This document shows, one piece after another, positions 13,301 through 26,100 of a stretch of DNA of 64,000 nt. Below the pieces are notes generated by a model. It was not told the DNA's origin and did not search any database. It worked only from the letters and a program-made list of their open reading frames with translations. The DNA is from Atopsyche davidsoni. Its lineage: Eukaryota > Arthropoda > Insecta > Trichoptera > Hydrobiosidae. The number at the start of each line of letters is the position of its first letter. Positions within the stretch are counted from its first letter, which is position 1. Made by a program: the position numbers and the translations under genes. The stretch spans positions 9,110,501 through 9,174,500 of the forward strand of contig JAILWY010000011.1 in NCBI GenBank assembly GCA_022113835.1, given 5' to 3'.

Positions 13301-13800
13301 AAAATCTGACCTATCGGATTAAAAATCTGCATCTTACTAGAGATTTGATATTTAGTAGCAGTGTTTATAATTAACAATGAAAATTTTTATAAAATATTAT
13401 TACAAATTAATTTTAAATAGGATTGGTTAGAAAACAAATCGCACAAACATGGCGGTAATATATATTATATGGCAGCATTGACGCCGGCTGTGATAGGAGG
13501 GTTTAGTTAGGTATCAAATCAAAGTCGTCTATATTTATTCGGGCGGCTCTATACCAACCGCATTCTGTTGGTGTTTGTGATTCGCTCCGTACTGCCTTCC
13601 GCTTCTCGTGCTATAAATTGATCACATATTTAGGATTGTTACATGTGTTTATTTTCAAACATACTTTTCAAAACTAACCATAAAATCTGCAAAAAATTGA
13701 CACTGGTGGGTCTTTTATTGAAAAAAAATACCAATAGAAATTTATTGTTGCAATTTTTTGGTGGTTGTCATTTGTACTGCGACATGTGTAGACAGCTTAA
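10312..13800. other. Intergenic, AT-rich
   Basis: The 5'-UTR intron and promoter of the propeller gene should lie near the start of this stretch, but no upstream exon can be pinned down. An imperfect palindrome sits at 11848-11883 (AATATTGACTGTTA with its reverse). A promoter-like, less AT-rich block lies at 13480-13625, just before the decayed zinc-finger copy. I see no other gene. Confidence 0.5.
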
Positions 13801-14513
13801 ATGGACGTTCACCTCTAGCCTGAAACCGCCGTTTATGATGTCCTCCATTAGACTCAAAAATTATTTGCTCTAGAGCAACTGAATCGGTGGAAGTATCAAG
13901 ATGCCTTTTCATCGAGGTCGTCCGAGGAGAAGAACATTTATGTCTAAAGAACGCCCTTTATAAGGTCTGCTGGCAGGTTGCACAGGTAATGTCCCTTTTT
14001 TGCATTTATCATCCTATTTCCATCTTTGAATCACGAAGTAGCGTTCTCTTTTAGTTTATAAATTTAAAATATTAATAGCATTTTTTGAAATCCCTTGTAA
14101 AATAATCACAATAAATGCATAAGCTCAAAGGATTTAGTTAACTACTCTGTACTAACAACAAATTATTATTTTTTTGTCAAATCATTGAAAAAGTAAAACT
14201 GATTATAATAATTTTTAAGTGATTCCTTCAAGAAGAAATTTCTAAGCTGTTACATTTTTTCCAGGTGCAACCGCAGAGTTATCTGAAGCGTCTCAAGAAG
14301 TACACTCATCTCATCTCTGTATACACTTATCCCTTCATGCTAGCAAGCCGTTTTTTTATGATCAATGTTCAAATACCTGATTTCTTTGAAACTCATATAT
14401 TTTGGCAAGATACTTTCTGTCGTCAATGCTCAAAGATGCCTTTTGTCTGTGACCAATGTTCTTACCTTATCAATATTAAAGTTTCTTTACAGAAACACAA
14501 TTTTCTGCTTTAA
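13801..14513 (+). pseudogene. Decayed C2H2 zinc-finger paralog (both exons traceable)
   Basis: Relic exon 1 (13801-13985) starts ATGGACGTTCACCTC and hits a stop at codon 6. The other copies also start MDVH or MDAH after TAA. It ends CACAG|GTAATGTCCC, matching the donors of genes B and C. Relic exon 2 begins at 14265 after TTTTTCCAG with VQPQ, as in gene D. Finger fragments then appear in different frames: HASKPFFYDQCSNT around 14331-14381 and MPFVCDQCSYL at about 14433-14466, ending near 14513. Frameshifts, stops and loss of nearly all fingers mark it as dead. Confidence 0.8.
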
Positions 14514-15580
14514 AATATGTGAATCCGTTTGTGCTAATTTATCATTATTTATTTGTCTGGTGTTTGCAATTTACAAATAATATTTTAGTATCATCCATAG
14601 TTTTTTGTTACCTGTAATTTATAATATATATTTCTATTACCAATAATTAAAAATTAATTAGTATTCTAAAAATTTTTGCGTGTTTATATTTTTTAGTTGT
14701 ACATTATTTGTTCTAAATAAAAATTGTTGTGTTAAATATTGTCATTTTTTTTCTTCCCATATCATCATTTTCTGGTTCGAAATAATTTATAACATTAATA
14801 AAATCCTGAAACTGTGTGGGTTTTCGAGGATTGCTTATTTATTCGTGTCCAATCGATCCAAATTCTGATTTGTAGAGATTTTTTTGTAGCAAGTTACCCT
14901 GACTCTATCGATTATTGTCACAATGAACTCGATTTGTCACGCACCATATTTATTATTGAGTACTGAAATCGAGTTTGAATACTTGAAGGCAAAAATGACT
15001 GTAACTAAACTTTGAATATACGGTTAGATAAATGTGTACACAGGCTATTCTATACTATTTTTCAGTGTAAAAATGACCTCAATGTTAAAATTTAAATAAA
15101 AAATTTAAAAAACCATCGGACGACTCCTGGATCACCCATTTATAACGAAATAATATTTTTCCACACGATATTAAAAATTTGGAGTGACGTTTGTAAACAG
15201 TGCTGCCATATCTAATATTTAGAAGCTACAGGCGCAAATTAAACTGTAGATGCCTCCAAAAATTGAGGATTTTCAAATCATTGGTGACTTAAAGAATTGA
15301 AAAAATTCAATAATATATTTTTTAGATATTAAGTTCAAGCGGAATATTTAACAGCTTTTTTTTCCAATATTTAACAGGCTCTAGGCACTTTCCGATTTTC
15401 AAAGTTGGCAACACCTATTATCGATCATTCCGCCATTCTCCTCAGTGCTGTTGATCGCCGTGAAGATAATAACTTCTTAAGATATTGTAATATTATTTTT
15501 TGTTGTTTTTTCTTTTTTCCCATTAAACATTATTATCGCCTCACGTTCTGCTGGACGAAATCATCAAGGACCGCCGTTAA
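14514..15580. other. Intergenic upstream of zinc-finger gene B
   Basis: AT-rich, with no supported gene. The proximal promoter and 5' UTR of gene B should lie within the last few hundred bases. A TAA directly precedes the gene B start codon. Confidence 0.45.
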
Positions 15581-17398
15581 ATGGAGGCTCGCGTCAAATC
15601 GGAGAAAACCAGCGAACCTGTCACTCGCAATGCTTTCGCTGTGAAACGCGAAGACGCGGATGTGTCAACCGAGGACGCTTGGAGCGATACGAGTCGCTCG
15701 ACGTCCTTTCACGAAGCCTTGGAGCTCAAGGAAATTAAAACAGAAGAATCCGAGTACATGGAAATAGAAGAATTTGATCCCGAGAAACTTGAAGAAGCGC
15801 CCTCCTTAGAGACCAGCACTGGCGAGCAGGTAATGCCCCAATATCCGGATGTGGACGTACCTTTTACGTAAAATAGTTCTTATGATATATATTTTCACAA
15901 AAAGGAATGTCAAAGTACTAAAATGAAATGACAGTCAAAATAAACTCTGTATTTTTATGCATCTTTCTACACGAAAAAATACACTCAATTGAAGTGGCTC
16001 CTATACCCTGAAGATGACTGAAGTACGGATCTGTATAGTGTATCAAAACTAAGCTTAATTTCTAGCAATTAAACTTATCTTAAACACAAAATTACTGCTG
16101 TAATGCTTGGATTATTATATTATATTTACTTTGAATTAACTGTCTGATTGGTCAGAATTTTTCATGCTCATGAATCTGATTGATCAAATGAAAGCAATTA
16201 AACATAGCTATTGTGAAATTTTGACGATATTTTTTAAATATTAAATGAAGATTTTTTTATTTAGGTGAAACGACAAGCTGGAGATATCAAGTCTAGCCAT
16301 CTTCTTAAAAGGACAGGTATCCAGTCCAAAACATTGAAAACAGCCCAAGAAACGAAATTATCTGAGGCTCCTCAACCTGCCAAGAAGCCCAATGCCTGTG
16401 ATCAGTGTTCATTTACCTGCAATCGAAAGAGTTCTTTGAAGAGACACAAACTCATCCACACCGGCGAGAAATACTTTGCTTGTGATAAGTGTGAATATAC
16501 ATGCAACGGCAGCTCAGGTTTAATAAGACATAAACTCAAGCACAGAGACACAAAGCTGTATGGCTGTGACCAGTGTAAATATACATGCAATCGAATGTCC
16601 GATTTAAAAAGACACAAATTAGTACATACTCGTGAGAAGTCCTTCGCATGTGACCAATGTTCGCAAACATTTAATCTGAAGTATTCATTGCGATTGCATA
16701 AATTTACACACACCGGCGGGAAGCCCTTTGCTTGTGATCAATGTTACTTCACATGCAATCAGAAAAGTCATTTGATTGAACATAAGCTGGTGCACACAGG
16801 TGAGAAACCTTATCCTTGTGATTTATGTGAATACACGTGCAGTCGGAAAAGTCACTTGAGTAGACACAAGCTTGTTCACACTGGAGAGAAGCCGTTTTCA
16901 TGTGACGAATGTCCATACACATGTAGCATGAAAGGTCACTTGATAAGTCACAAGCTCGTACATACTGGTGAAAAGTTCTATGCCTGCGATCAATGTTCCT
17001 ACACTTGCAGTCATCTTAGTTCCTTGAAGAAACACAAGTTTACGCACTGTGATTCAAAGCTCTTTGCATGTGATCAGTGCCCATATTCATGTAATCAGAT
17101 ATGTGATTTAAAAAGGCACAACTTGACACACACTGGCGAGAAGCCTTTTGCATGCGACCAATGTTCATACATATGCAACCAGAAAAGTAATCTAATTGAA
17201 CACAAATTAATTCACACTGGCGAAAAGCTCTTTTCTTGTGAAATGTGTTCTTATCGATGCAGCCGGAAGAGCCATTTGGTTAGACATAAACTTATGCATA
17301 CTGGCGTGAAGTCTTTGGCTTGTGATCAATGTTCATACACGTGCAATCAAAAAACTCATCTAACCAAGCACAAACGAGTACACACTACTAGTAATTAG
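15581..17398 (+). CDS. C2H2 zinc-finger protein B (12 fingers)
   Basis: Exon 1 is 15581-15829 (donor CAG|GTAATG) and exon 2 is 16265-17398 (acceptor TTTAG|GTG). The protein is 460 aa, joined in phase 0. Exon 1 (83 codons) is acidic and holds VKSE, VKRE and IKTE, all psi-K-x-E motifs, plus the paralog block ALELKEIKTEE. Exon 2 has a basic lead (VKRQAGD) and then 12 intact C2H2 fingers with TGEKPF-like linkers. Finger 4 (CDQCSQTFN) has a Phe, but nearly all others have Cys at that position. Unlike A and D there is no C2HC last finger; the protein ends HKRVHTTSN. A poly(A) signal AATAAA lies at 17677-17682. It is probably a sequence-specific transcription factor; its targets are unknown. Confidence 0.9.
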
Positions 17399-18396
17399 CC
17401 CTTTTTTAAGCAATTTGTTAAAAGTCTGAACTGTTGATCTTTAATATTTTATTACATGTTTAATATTTTATAGCGTGTTGGTGTACAAAAAAATTATGCA
17501 GATTTAATTTATTAAATATACACGTTTCAAAAGCTTCATAGTTTAATATGAAAAGAAGAGCCGAGTATTACATTGAAATGGTTTTTTTGGCTGTGTAGAT
17601 TTGTTAGACAAATCTTTTAAGGATGAATTCTTAGAAGATAGCTCCAGTAACAAAACTGAACTGTCAGATTGGGAGCAATAAATCGACGCGTCTTAACACC
17701 TAATAAAACAATTTCATTATCAACAACCGCCAAAACCTCCAATTTATTTTTTCAGTTAACTCTATTTTTGAGAGTTACGAAATATTTGTACAACATTTTT
17801 CAAGCAATAAATGTTAATTTTCTGACTGACTTTTATTTCTGATGACTTCGCTGCCACTGGATATAGCCAAACATTGTAAACCGTTGCTTCCAAAACTCAT
17901 TCTAGTGTCTACAATATGCTGTTGATCTTTTGTCTTAGGGACGTCTATTTATTTTGAAAACTTCAAATTTTACATGTCAAGAGCTTGACCAGGAAATTTC
18001 TGACCTATAGTAGTTGTACAAAGGCGGAAACATTTTTGAGATGTTTACTTCGGAAAATTAATTTAGTTCTCTTGATAGCTTAAGGATAAATTATGTTGCC
18101 AATTAATATGTAAAAACTTTGTTTTCGACAGAATAACCATAAAAAAAAACACCAAGGGAATTTCTTAAAAAAATATTTAAATAACGAATTAAGTATTTCG
18201 ATAAAAATTTAAATTGGATTTATTGTTTTTTTTTCCTCTTGTGCCGTTGATAATTTTTTTTTTTCTGTATTGAGTAATTTTTGTTAGCAATATGGCAACC
18301 CTGCTTGAGGTTGTGTAATTTCTGTCTTTGAAGTTGTTTATGTGTCGCTGATTAACATCAATATTTTTAAGAGAAATTGCCTAGAGCCGTCTCTAA
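17399..18396. other. Intergenic between zinc-finger genes B and C
   Basis: It holds the gene B 3' UTR with AATAAA at 17677 and the gene C promoter region. Poly-A/T tracts lie at 18138-18260. No gene, and no clear repeat beyond simple sequence. Confidence 0.5.
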
Positions 18397-20430
18397 ATGG
18401 ACGCTCACGTCAAGCTGGAGACACAGGAAGAGAGCTGTGATTTTGAGTGCAAATATTTGTCACCCGTCAAATGCGAAGACGCCTCGGATGAACTTATCCG
18501 AAGCGTCTCGGATGACATCGCTTATCTGCACGAGGCTCTTGAGCTTAAAGAAATAAAAATAGAAGAGTTCGATCCTGGGGAAACATTGGTGCGTCGTGAA
18601 GAAGAGCTCATTTCCCAGCCTCGCGGCGATGAGCAGGTAGTGTCCCTATATTTTTTTGAGATTACTCATTGTGTTTATTAAATCTTTGTAATAATATGCC
18701 ATTTGTCAATAAATCATTTAACCTCTAAATATTACATACAACTACCGGTCTGTCACATTAAAAACTCAAATTGGTTTTTATAAGCATTTTAATATATATT
18801 ATGATCTGATTTATTTAGTGGGCACAAAATAATTTTCTTAAGTTGTAAATTGTGTTACATGCTGTATCTTCCGCATACAATATGTCAAGATAAACTTTGT
18901 TTGTTGCAGTTTCAATCCCAAGCTGATTATGTCAAGCCCAGCTCTAAAAATACTGTGAGCCTGTCGACATCGAAGACAGTTAAAATTGAGAAACCATATA
19001 TACCTTCAGTTCCTGGTGAACCCTTTGGTTGTAATCAATGTCCATACACTTCTAATAAAAAAGGGTATTTAAGTAAACACAAACATGTTCACACCGGTGT
19101 GAGGCCTTACGCTTGTGACCAATGTGTGTACACGTGTAGTCGAAAAAGTCATTTGATTAAGCACCAACTCACACATACAGCTGAGAAACCCTTTGCTTGT
19201 GACCAATGTACTTATTGTTGTAATAATAAGGGTTCTTTAAAGAGACACCAATTAATACACACTGGTGAGAAGCCTTTTGCTTGTGATCGATGTCCGTATG
19301 TAAGTAATAGGAATAGTAATTTGCTCGTACATAAACTTATTCACAGTGATGAAAAAATCTTTTCTTGTGACCAATGTTCATACACCTGTTTTCAGAGTAA
19401 TATTTTGAAGAGACACAAACTCATACATACTGGTAAAAAACTATATTCTTGCAACCAATGTTCATATACGTGTATTAATAATAGTGATTTTTCGAAACAC
19501 AAATTAACGCATACTGATGAAAGACCTTTTGCTTGTGATCAATGTTCATTCAGATGTAATCGGAGTAGCAATTTGCTAGTACATAAACTTATTCATAGTG
19601 ATGTAAAGGTCTTTTCTTGTAACCAATGTTCATACACCTGTTCTCAGAGTAATATTTTGAAGAAACACAAACTCATTCATACTGGTAAAAAGCTGTTGTC
19701 TTGTAAACAATGTTCATATGCGTGTGTTTATAAAAGCGATTTTATGAAACATGAATTCACTCATACTAGTGAGAAATCTTTTAGAAATTCATTACCAAAG
19801 AGTTCATTAAATTCACATTTATTGAAACATACAAGTCAGGAGTTCTTTTCTTCTAGTCAATGTTCATACACGTGTGATCAGAATAACGATTTAAAATCAC
19901 ACAAAATTGTACACTCTGGGAAGTATATTTTCTCTTGCGATCAATGCTCATTCATATGTATTCAGAAGATAGCTTTAACTAAACACAAACTTACACACAC
20001 AGGCAAAAAACTCCTTTCATGCGAACATTGCTCTTATAGTTGTATTCGGAAGAAAGTTTTGAAGAAACATGTGCGTGTTCATTTTGACGAGAAACGCTTT
20101 TCTTGTGACCAATGTTCGTATAGTTGTAAAAGACAAAATTCTTTGAGGAGACACAAAGTGATACATACAGGTGAAAAGCCTTTTGCTTGTGACCAATGCT
20201 CATATGTGTGTAATCGGAATAGCAACTTGATTGAACACAAACTCATACACACAGGCAACAAACTCTTTTCTTGCGATCAATGTTCATACGCTTGTAAAAG
20301 AAACAACTCTTTAAAGAGACACAAACTTACACACACCGAAGAGAAGCCTTTTGCTTGTGACAAATGTTCATACTTATGCTTACAAAAGAGTAATTTGATT
20401 AGACACAAACGTACACACCCAGGAGAGTAG
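18397..20430 (+). CDS. C2H2 zinc-finger protein C (15 intact and 2 damaged fingers)
   Basis: Exon 1 is 18397-18636 (donor CAG|GTAGTG) and exon 2 is 18910-20430 (acceptor TTGCAG|TTT). The protein is 586 aa. Exon 1 carries VKLE, VKCE and IKIEEFD. Exon 2 encodes 17 finger positions. Position 10 (SFRNSLPKSSLNSHLLKH) has lost its cysteines, and position 11 begins SSQC with one lost. Fingers 4-6 and 7-9 are a tandem duplication of a three-finger block about 252 bp long (NSNLLVHKLIH, SNILK.HKLIH, SDF.KH). The stop follows HTHPGE-type linker sequence. Beyond it the frame continues as a terminal finger, so the gene may be recently shortened. The poly(A) signal AATAAA is at 20580-20585. DNA targets are unknown. 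Confidence 0.9.
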
Positions 20431-20505
20431 TGCTCACACTTGTGTACACAGAAGACCAATATCATCCTACACAACCTTGCAACATGTGCAGTAAATTATA
20501 TATAT
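20428..20505 (+). pseudogene. Terminal finger of gene C, now beyond a stop codon
   Basis: In frame directly after the gene C stop the sequence reads CSHLCTQKTNIILHN followed by LATC. This has the spacing of the C2HC last fingers of genes A and D (C-x3-C ... H-x3/4-C). A stop plus loss of the finger's first residues separates it from the active frame. Confidence 0.65.
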
Positions 20506-21172
20506 TTTAGCCTTAGTGAAATTTGGTGTATCAGATGACAACTGACTTGTCTATGATCTATGGAATCTTCTAATTGTTAAATAAATACGTATTTACTGAG
20601 GCTCATTGTTTATTTTAACCCCATGCTCTAAAAAATGATTTCCCGTTTGACAAAATCATGATTAAGTTGGTAAGTATTGAATGTTCAATAGATCCAAGCC
20701 CTCGTAAAGATGCTAACCGTTTCTCAATATTTCAACTGCTCTCGGTTTCAGTGTCAAGCATGCTCTTTTTCCAATCACGTGGTACCGGGTTTTAAAAAAA
20801 ATTCATAATATCTCCTGGTTGAAAATACTGTATTTGCCGAGTGCTGCCAACTTATTTGAACTGCCTTATACAATATTAAAAAAATTATTTATATATTATA
20901 TAAATTTATTCTCAAAGGATAAAGTGACAAGTCGAAGTCGAATTTATTTTTTATTGTTTTTGCTTTAGAAAAAACCACTCTCACGTGGCCATATATTTTT
21001 TTAACTAGACAAATAAATATGGCAACATTAAAGCCAGAGAGAAAATTGAAGCTGTCAGTCAACACGGGGTCATTGTGCAATATTTTCTAGTTATGATCTA
21101 CGTTGTCATTTATGTTTGTTATTCTTCATAAACTTAGAAATATTACATTGAGTTCACTAGAATCAAATCAAA
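20506..21172. other. Intergenic between zinc-finger genes C and D
   Basis: It contains the gene C 3' UTR and the gene D promoter. I see no gene or obvious mobile element. Confidence 0.5.
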
Positions 21173-23159
21173 ATGGAAGTTCAGGTCAAGAAGGAAATTC
21201 CAGACCCGGAAGCGGGCGGCGGACCTGTACATTGTGACGTGCTTTCTATCAAACAGGAAGAGGACGGGGACAGCAAGGCCTCTTTCTACAAATCTTTTGA
21301 ACTGCAAGAGGTTAAAATTGAACAATTCTACGACATCAAAATAGAAGAGTTCGACGCGCGGAAAGCGTTGCTGGAGCGTGGAGATACACTCGCCCCAGAG
21401 CCTGTCAGCGCTGAGAAGGTTATATTACAATTTAATTTAATTTTTTTAATGTCATGCGATCAACGTGATCGAATCAAACTTTAAGAGTTTTGACATTGTT
21501 TCTATTCACGTTTTAACCAAAATATATAGAAGCATCAGTCGGACTATTTTCTGCAAATATGTATAGTTTATCGCATTTGATGGCTAATGAAATTTATATA
21601 GTATGTGATATGTAGTTGGTCTTATATATATGAATTTTCCATCCATATTTGAAGTATACAATTTTTTGGTTATTTTATTAATGTAATATTTAGTAGGAAA
21701 AGTAAGATGAGTTGCTTAATTTTTGTTCCAGATGCAACCAGAAGCTCACAATGCAGGGCCCAGCAGAGTTAGTACAAGGAAAGAAATTAAAAATAGTTTA
21801 ACATCAAAAACTGTTGGAAAAAAGAAGCCGCGCTCAACTGCCCACAGTGGAAAAGTATTTGCGTGTAATCAATGTTCTTACACATGTAACCGAAATAGTC
21901 ATTTGCTTCAACACAAACTCACACACACTGATGAAAAGCTATTTTCTTGTGATCAATGTTCATTGACATTTAGTAGAAACTATTCTTTAAAAAGACACAA
22001 GCTTATTCATAATGGCGAGAAACCGTTTGCTTGTGACCAATGTTCATACACATGTACGCAAAATAGTTATTTAATTGAACACAAACTCATACACACCGGT
22101 GAAAAGGTCTTCGGCTGTGACCAATGTTCTTATAAGTGTATTAGAAAAAATTATTTGATGGCACATAAATTGAAACATAATGGCAGCAAGCGCTTTTCCT
22201 GTGATCAATGTTCATACACATGTAACTTAAAAAGTTGTTTGAAGACTCATAAAATTAAACATACTGGCAAGAGCCTCTTCTCTTGTGATCAATGCTCGTA
22301 CAAATGTAATCGAAATTGTTATTTAACCAAACACAAACTAATTCACACACGCAGTAAAATATTTTCCTGTGATGAATGTTCATTTACATGCTATAAAATT
22401 TTTTCCTTAAAGGCTCACATGAATTTTCATACAAGTGAGAAGCTATTTTCTTGTGATCAATGTTCATACACTTGTAAAATAGAAAGATCATTGAACAGAC
22501 ACATGCATGTACATACTGTCGAAAAGCCTTTTGCTTGTGACCAATGTTCATTTGAATGTAAACTGAACACTAATTTGATCAAGCACAAAGTCATACATAC
22601 AGAAAAACTGTTTTCTTGTGGCCGCTGCTCATTCACATGTTCTTGCAAGACTGATTTCATGGTTCATAAAGGCTTGCATATTGGTGAGAAGCCTTTTACA
22701 TGTGATCAATGTTCATACACATGTAGTCGGAATAGTCATTTGCTTCAACACAAACTGACACACACTGACGAGAAACTCATTTCTTGTGATCAATGTTCAT
22801 ACACATGTAAAAGATTTTTTTCTTTGAAGAGACACAAACTAAAACACACTGACGAAAAACCTTATGCGTGCGATCAATGTTCGTACACGTGTAACCAGTC
22901 TAGTTATTTGACTGAACACAAACTCACTCATGCAGATGAAAAAGTTTTCGCCTGTGATCAATGTTCATACACGTGTAATAAGGTCAGTTATTTAAAAAGA
23001 CATAAACTTATACATAATGACACGGAGTCAATTGGCTCCAATCAATGTTTATTAGGAAATAACGACCTAGAACTCAAAAAATTATTAATTTGTGCTAGTT
23101 GTAATTTCGGATGCAATACAAAAAGTGAGCTGAAGAAACATGTGATGCAATGTATTTAG
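21173..23159 (+). CDS. C2H2 zinc-finger protein D (14 fingers plus a terminal C2HC finger)
   Basis: Exon 1 is 21173-21418 (donor AAG|GTTATA) and exon 2 is 21732-23159 (acceptor GTTCCAG|ATG). The protein is 557 aa, phase 0. Exon 1 has VKKE, IKQE, VKIE and IKIEEFD. Exon 2 has 14 fingers. Fingers 1 and 11 are near-identical (NSHLLQHKLTH), suggesting a past block duplication. The linker before finger 10 is one residue short (TEKLFSC). The protein ends with a C2HC finger (CASCNFGC ... HVMQC), homologous to the end of gene A, and both are preceded by an LEL.(K/R).L.IC lead. The start is fixed by alignment to the paralogs. AATAAA lies at 23396-23401. It is probably a nuclear DNA-binding regulator of unknown target. 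Confidence 0.9.
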
Positions 23160-26100
23160 TCAAATTAAGCTTTTTATTCAAAATTATTTGGTTAGATTTA
23201 AGACCTGATCCTTAAATTGCACTACAGAGGAATACGGAGACACCAACGGGGACAGGATAAAAAGCAATTGAAACCACTCGGCTCCGAAAAGTGTACCGTA
23301 AGCCTCAAACGTTACCAAAGCATGTCACGCTATATGACTTGCCTTGGTCACTTTAGTTTTAGTGAAAAGTCGTCAATCGGCAACCTTCTGTGATAAATAA
23401 AGCTATCTATATTTTAACTATGTTTTTTATTTATTTATATCTCTTGGTTCTTGGTCCAAGCTATGAGGTTCGAACATTTTTACAATAATGCAATTAAGTT
23501 AAGCCTTAGAAGTCTTTATAAAACACTGGTTTTAAAAGTTAAATCTTGGTTCCGGCAAAATTAATTATAAAAAGCTTCTACTGATTCACAGATGGTGCTT
23601 TCCTAAAATATTTTCTTAAGTAACAATGTTATTTATATAAAAATATGAAATTAAAATATAAATTCATGAAGAATATACTATGTTTTATTTTTAAATACAA
23701 CTTTTTTTAACTCATTTTTTTAATAATTCGTAAAAAAAAATACACATGTTTTACTATTCAATCATAGATGGCGTTAACCATCATGACCAAAAATTGACAG
23801 CTACTGAAAACGAAACTATCAGAATATAAAATAAATTATAGATTGCTTCAAAATTATTATTATATAAATAAGGTGCAGTCCAAAAAAGCAATGAACCATT
23901 GCGTGCCTTACAGCGTTTTCAATAATATACTTTGTGCGTGTTCTTGACTTTGACGAGGCTGGCAAGCGATCAAGAGCAACTGCGCCCGTGTCTAGTTTGC
24001 TGTGTAAATTATTGAAAACCCAAATCAGAGATGCTTTTTTTTATCGAACGGCAATTTTACGAAAATTCGATGAAACAAATAGTCGATAAGCAACAGCGCT
24101 AACCGCCAGACTACGGGGCGGAAGTGATTTATATGGTTTATCAAATTCAGAATGTAAACACAAAAATACAACGCATTATTTTTATCAAACTCATTTTTTA
24201 CTTTTGCTTTCTTACGATTTAATTGAATATAAATTATTATTAACTCGAATGAATCGATTATTAAATTTAATCGATTTTTCGTTTACCGATGCATTAAACG
24301 ATATCTTCAACCAATTGTTTATTTTGATACACTTAATTTATTTTTTGATTATGCATTTTCGGTTATACCCATCAGTAGAATAATAATTATTTTACAATAT
24401 GTAGAATGAATGAATAAAAATAAATCTAGTTTTCGTTTACAACTAATAATGTACGATTATCTGGACGCGAATAAGACTGTATCTATCCACTCTAGCGATT
24501 CGATCAAAAGCGTATTCGGCTTTGCACAACACTAGCAGGACAGCCCTATGTTAGCTTTCTATTATATTCTGCCAAAGCCGATCCAGTGCAGAATAAAACT
24601 AAGACATCTTGTGTATTATTGTGTGTAATTAATGGCCGACAGCTCGCGGTTCGGGATTTAGGAATACATTTTCCGGGCGGACTCGGTATTAATCACTTTC
24701 AGAACACCCTATATATTATATACGCGCTTCGTTTAATCTTTTTATAAAACAGTATTTTTTTCTTAATTAATTAGTTATACTACACAATCCTTATAAATTG
24801 TGATACCATGCTAATTATGCCATGTGACGTGGTCACCAACTTCCTTAATATATTTTTTTGTTTTTTTAGAAGGAAATAATTTTTAAAAAGTTTGTTTCGA
24901 TACTAGAGCCGAAGCATCGGATCGAGGCGGCTTCGATTCCGAGAAACCAGTGTAGCCGCGTGCACGTGGCGGCTGGCAGACGCTGGGACGGGAAGTCGCT
25001 GGCGGCAGCATCAGCGCTGAAGGATCCTGGTCCTGAAGGTGGCCGATGACAAGTTGATGGGTCGACTGCGACGGCTTTCTCTAATGAAACCTTGGCAATG
25101 AATTGGGCTAAAAATAAGCCTACGCATCGCTATCAGTGGCGTGCATCATATATTTTAATATTTTTGTACAAAAGTTCTGAGTGGATAAAATTTTATTTAA
25201 TAAATATTTTCAGGTATTTTGTATTTAATTTTTTTTTCATAAAATAGTTGTCTGATGGATCAGATTTTTTCATAGTTTTTTTTAAGTCTACTGAAAAATG
25301 TTACTGTGTTTTATTTTATACTTATAAAAATAAAATTTGTTATCTGACAAGTCCTTTGACCTTCTGACTTATAAGACAACAACTTCGATCGATTTCTTCA
25401 GTATTTATGTTCAGTGCACGCCGCTGGTGGGCACCAACGGACTCCGACGCTAAGTTGAAAGCACGCTGTATAGCTCTGATGAACGTTCTGCGCCCGAGAA
25501 AGGATGTCTGAAGTCGAATTTACGAGTTTTTTTTTAACATTTGCAGCGCGTTTCTTTTTACGCGCCACTTGAAACATTTATGCTTGTTTTACGGCGACTC
25601 CGCGAGCCGGAGGTCGTAAATGATGAGCGGTAGACATTGCGGGGCACTCAGTGGCCGGCTCTCGGTTAAAAATAACCGAGTCATTCGTTTCTCCGTACAA
25701 GTAGTGATACAACTATAATGAACATTCAAATATCTTTAATAATACCACGGCACATTTATATACAAAAAAATATAAGTTTAAACCATATATTCATGTCAGT
25801 GGCGTGCGGCGACTACAAAATCAAGACAAGCTGTTTTAGCCCAATATTTATATTAAATAATTCAATTCAAAATAAAAATTGAATAAATTATACACTAACT
25901 GTGACAAAGGATAGAAAGGGGTGAATAAAATCTCATTTAAGAAATATATTTTTTTTAATTTACAAAAATATACTTATTATTAAATGTTAGCACATAAATG
26001 GCAACACATTGTACATACGAAAATAACTATTCTTTAATTTATATTAATTTATATTTTATTAAATTTAATGAACACTTTCTTATTTTACCTACACGTACAT

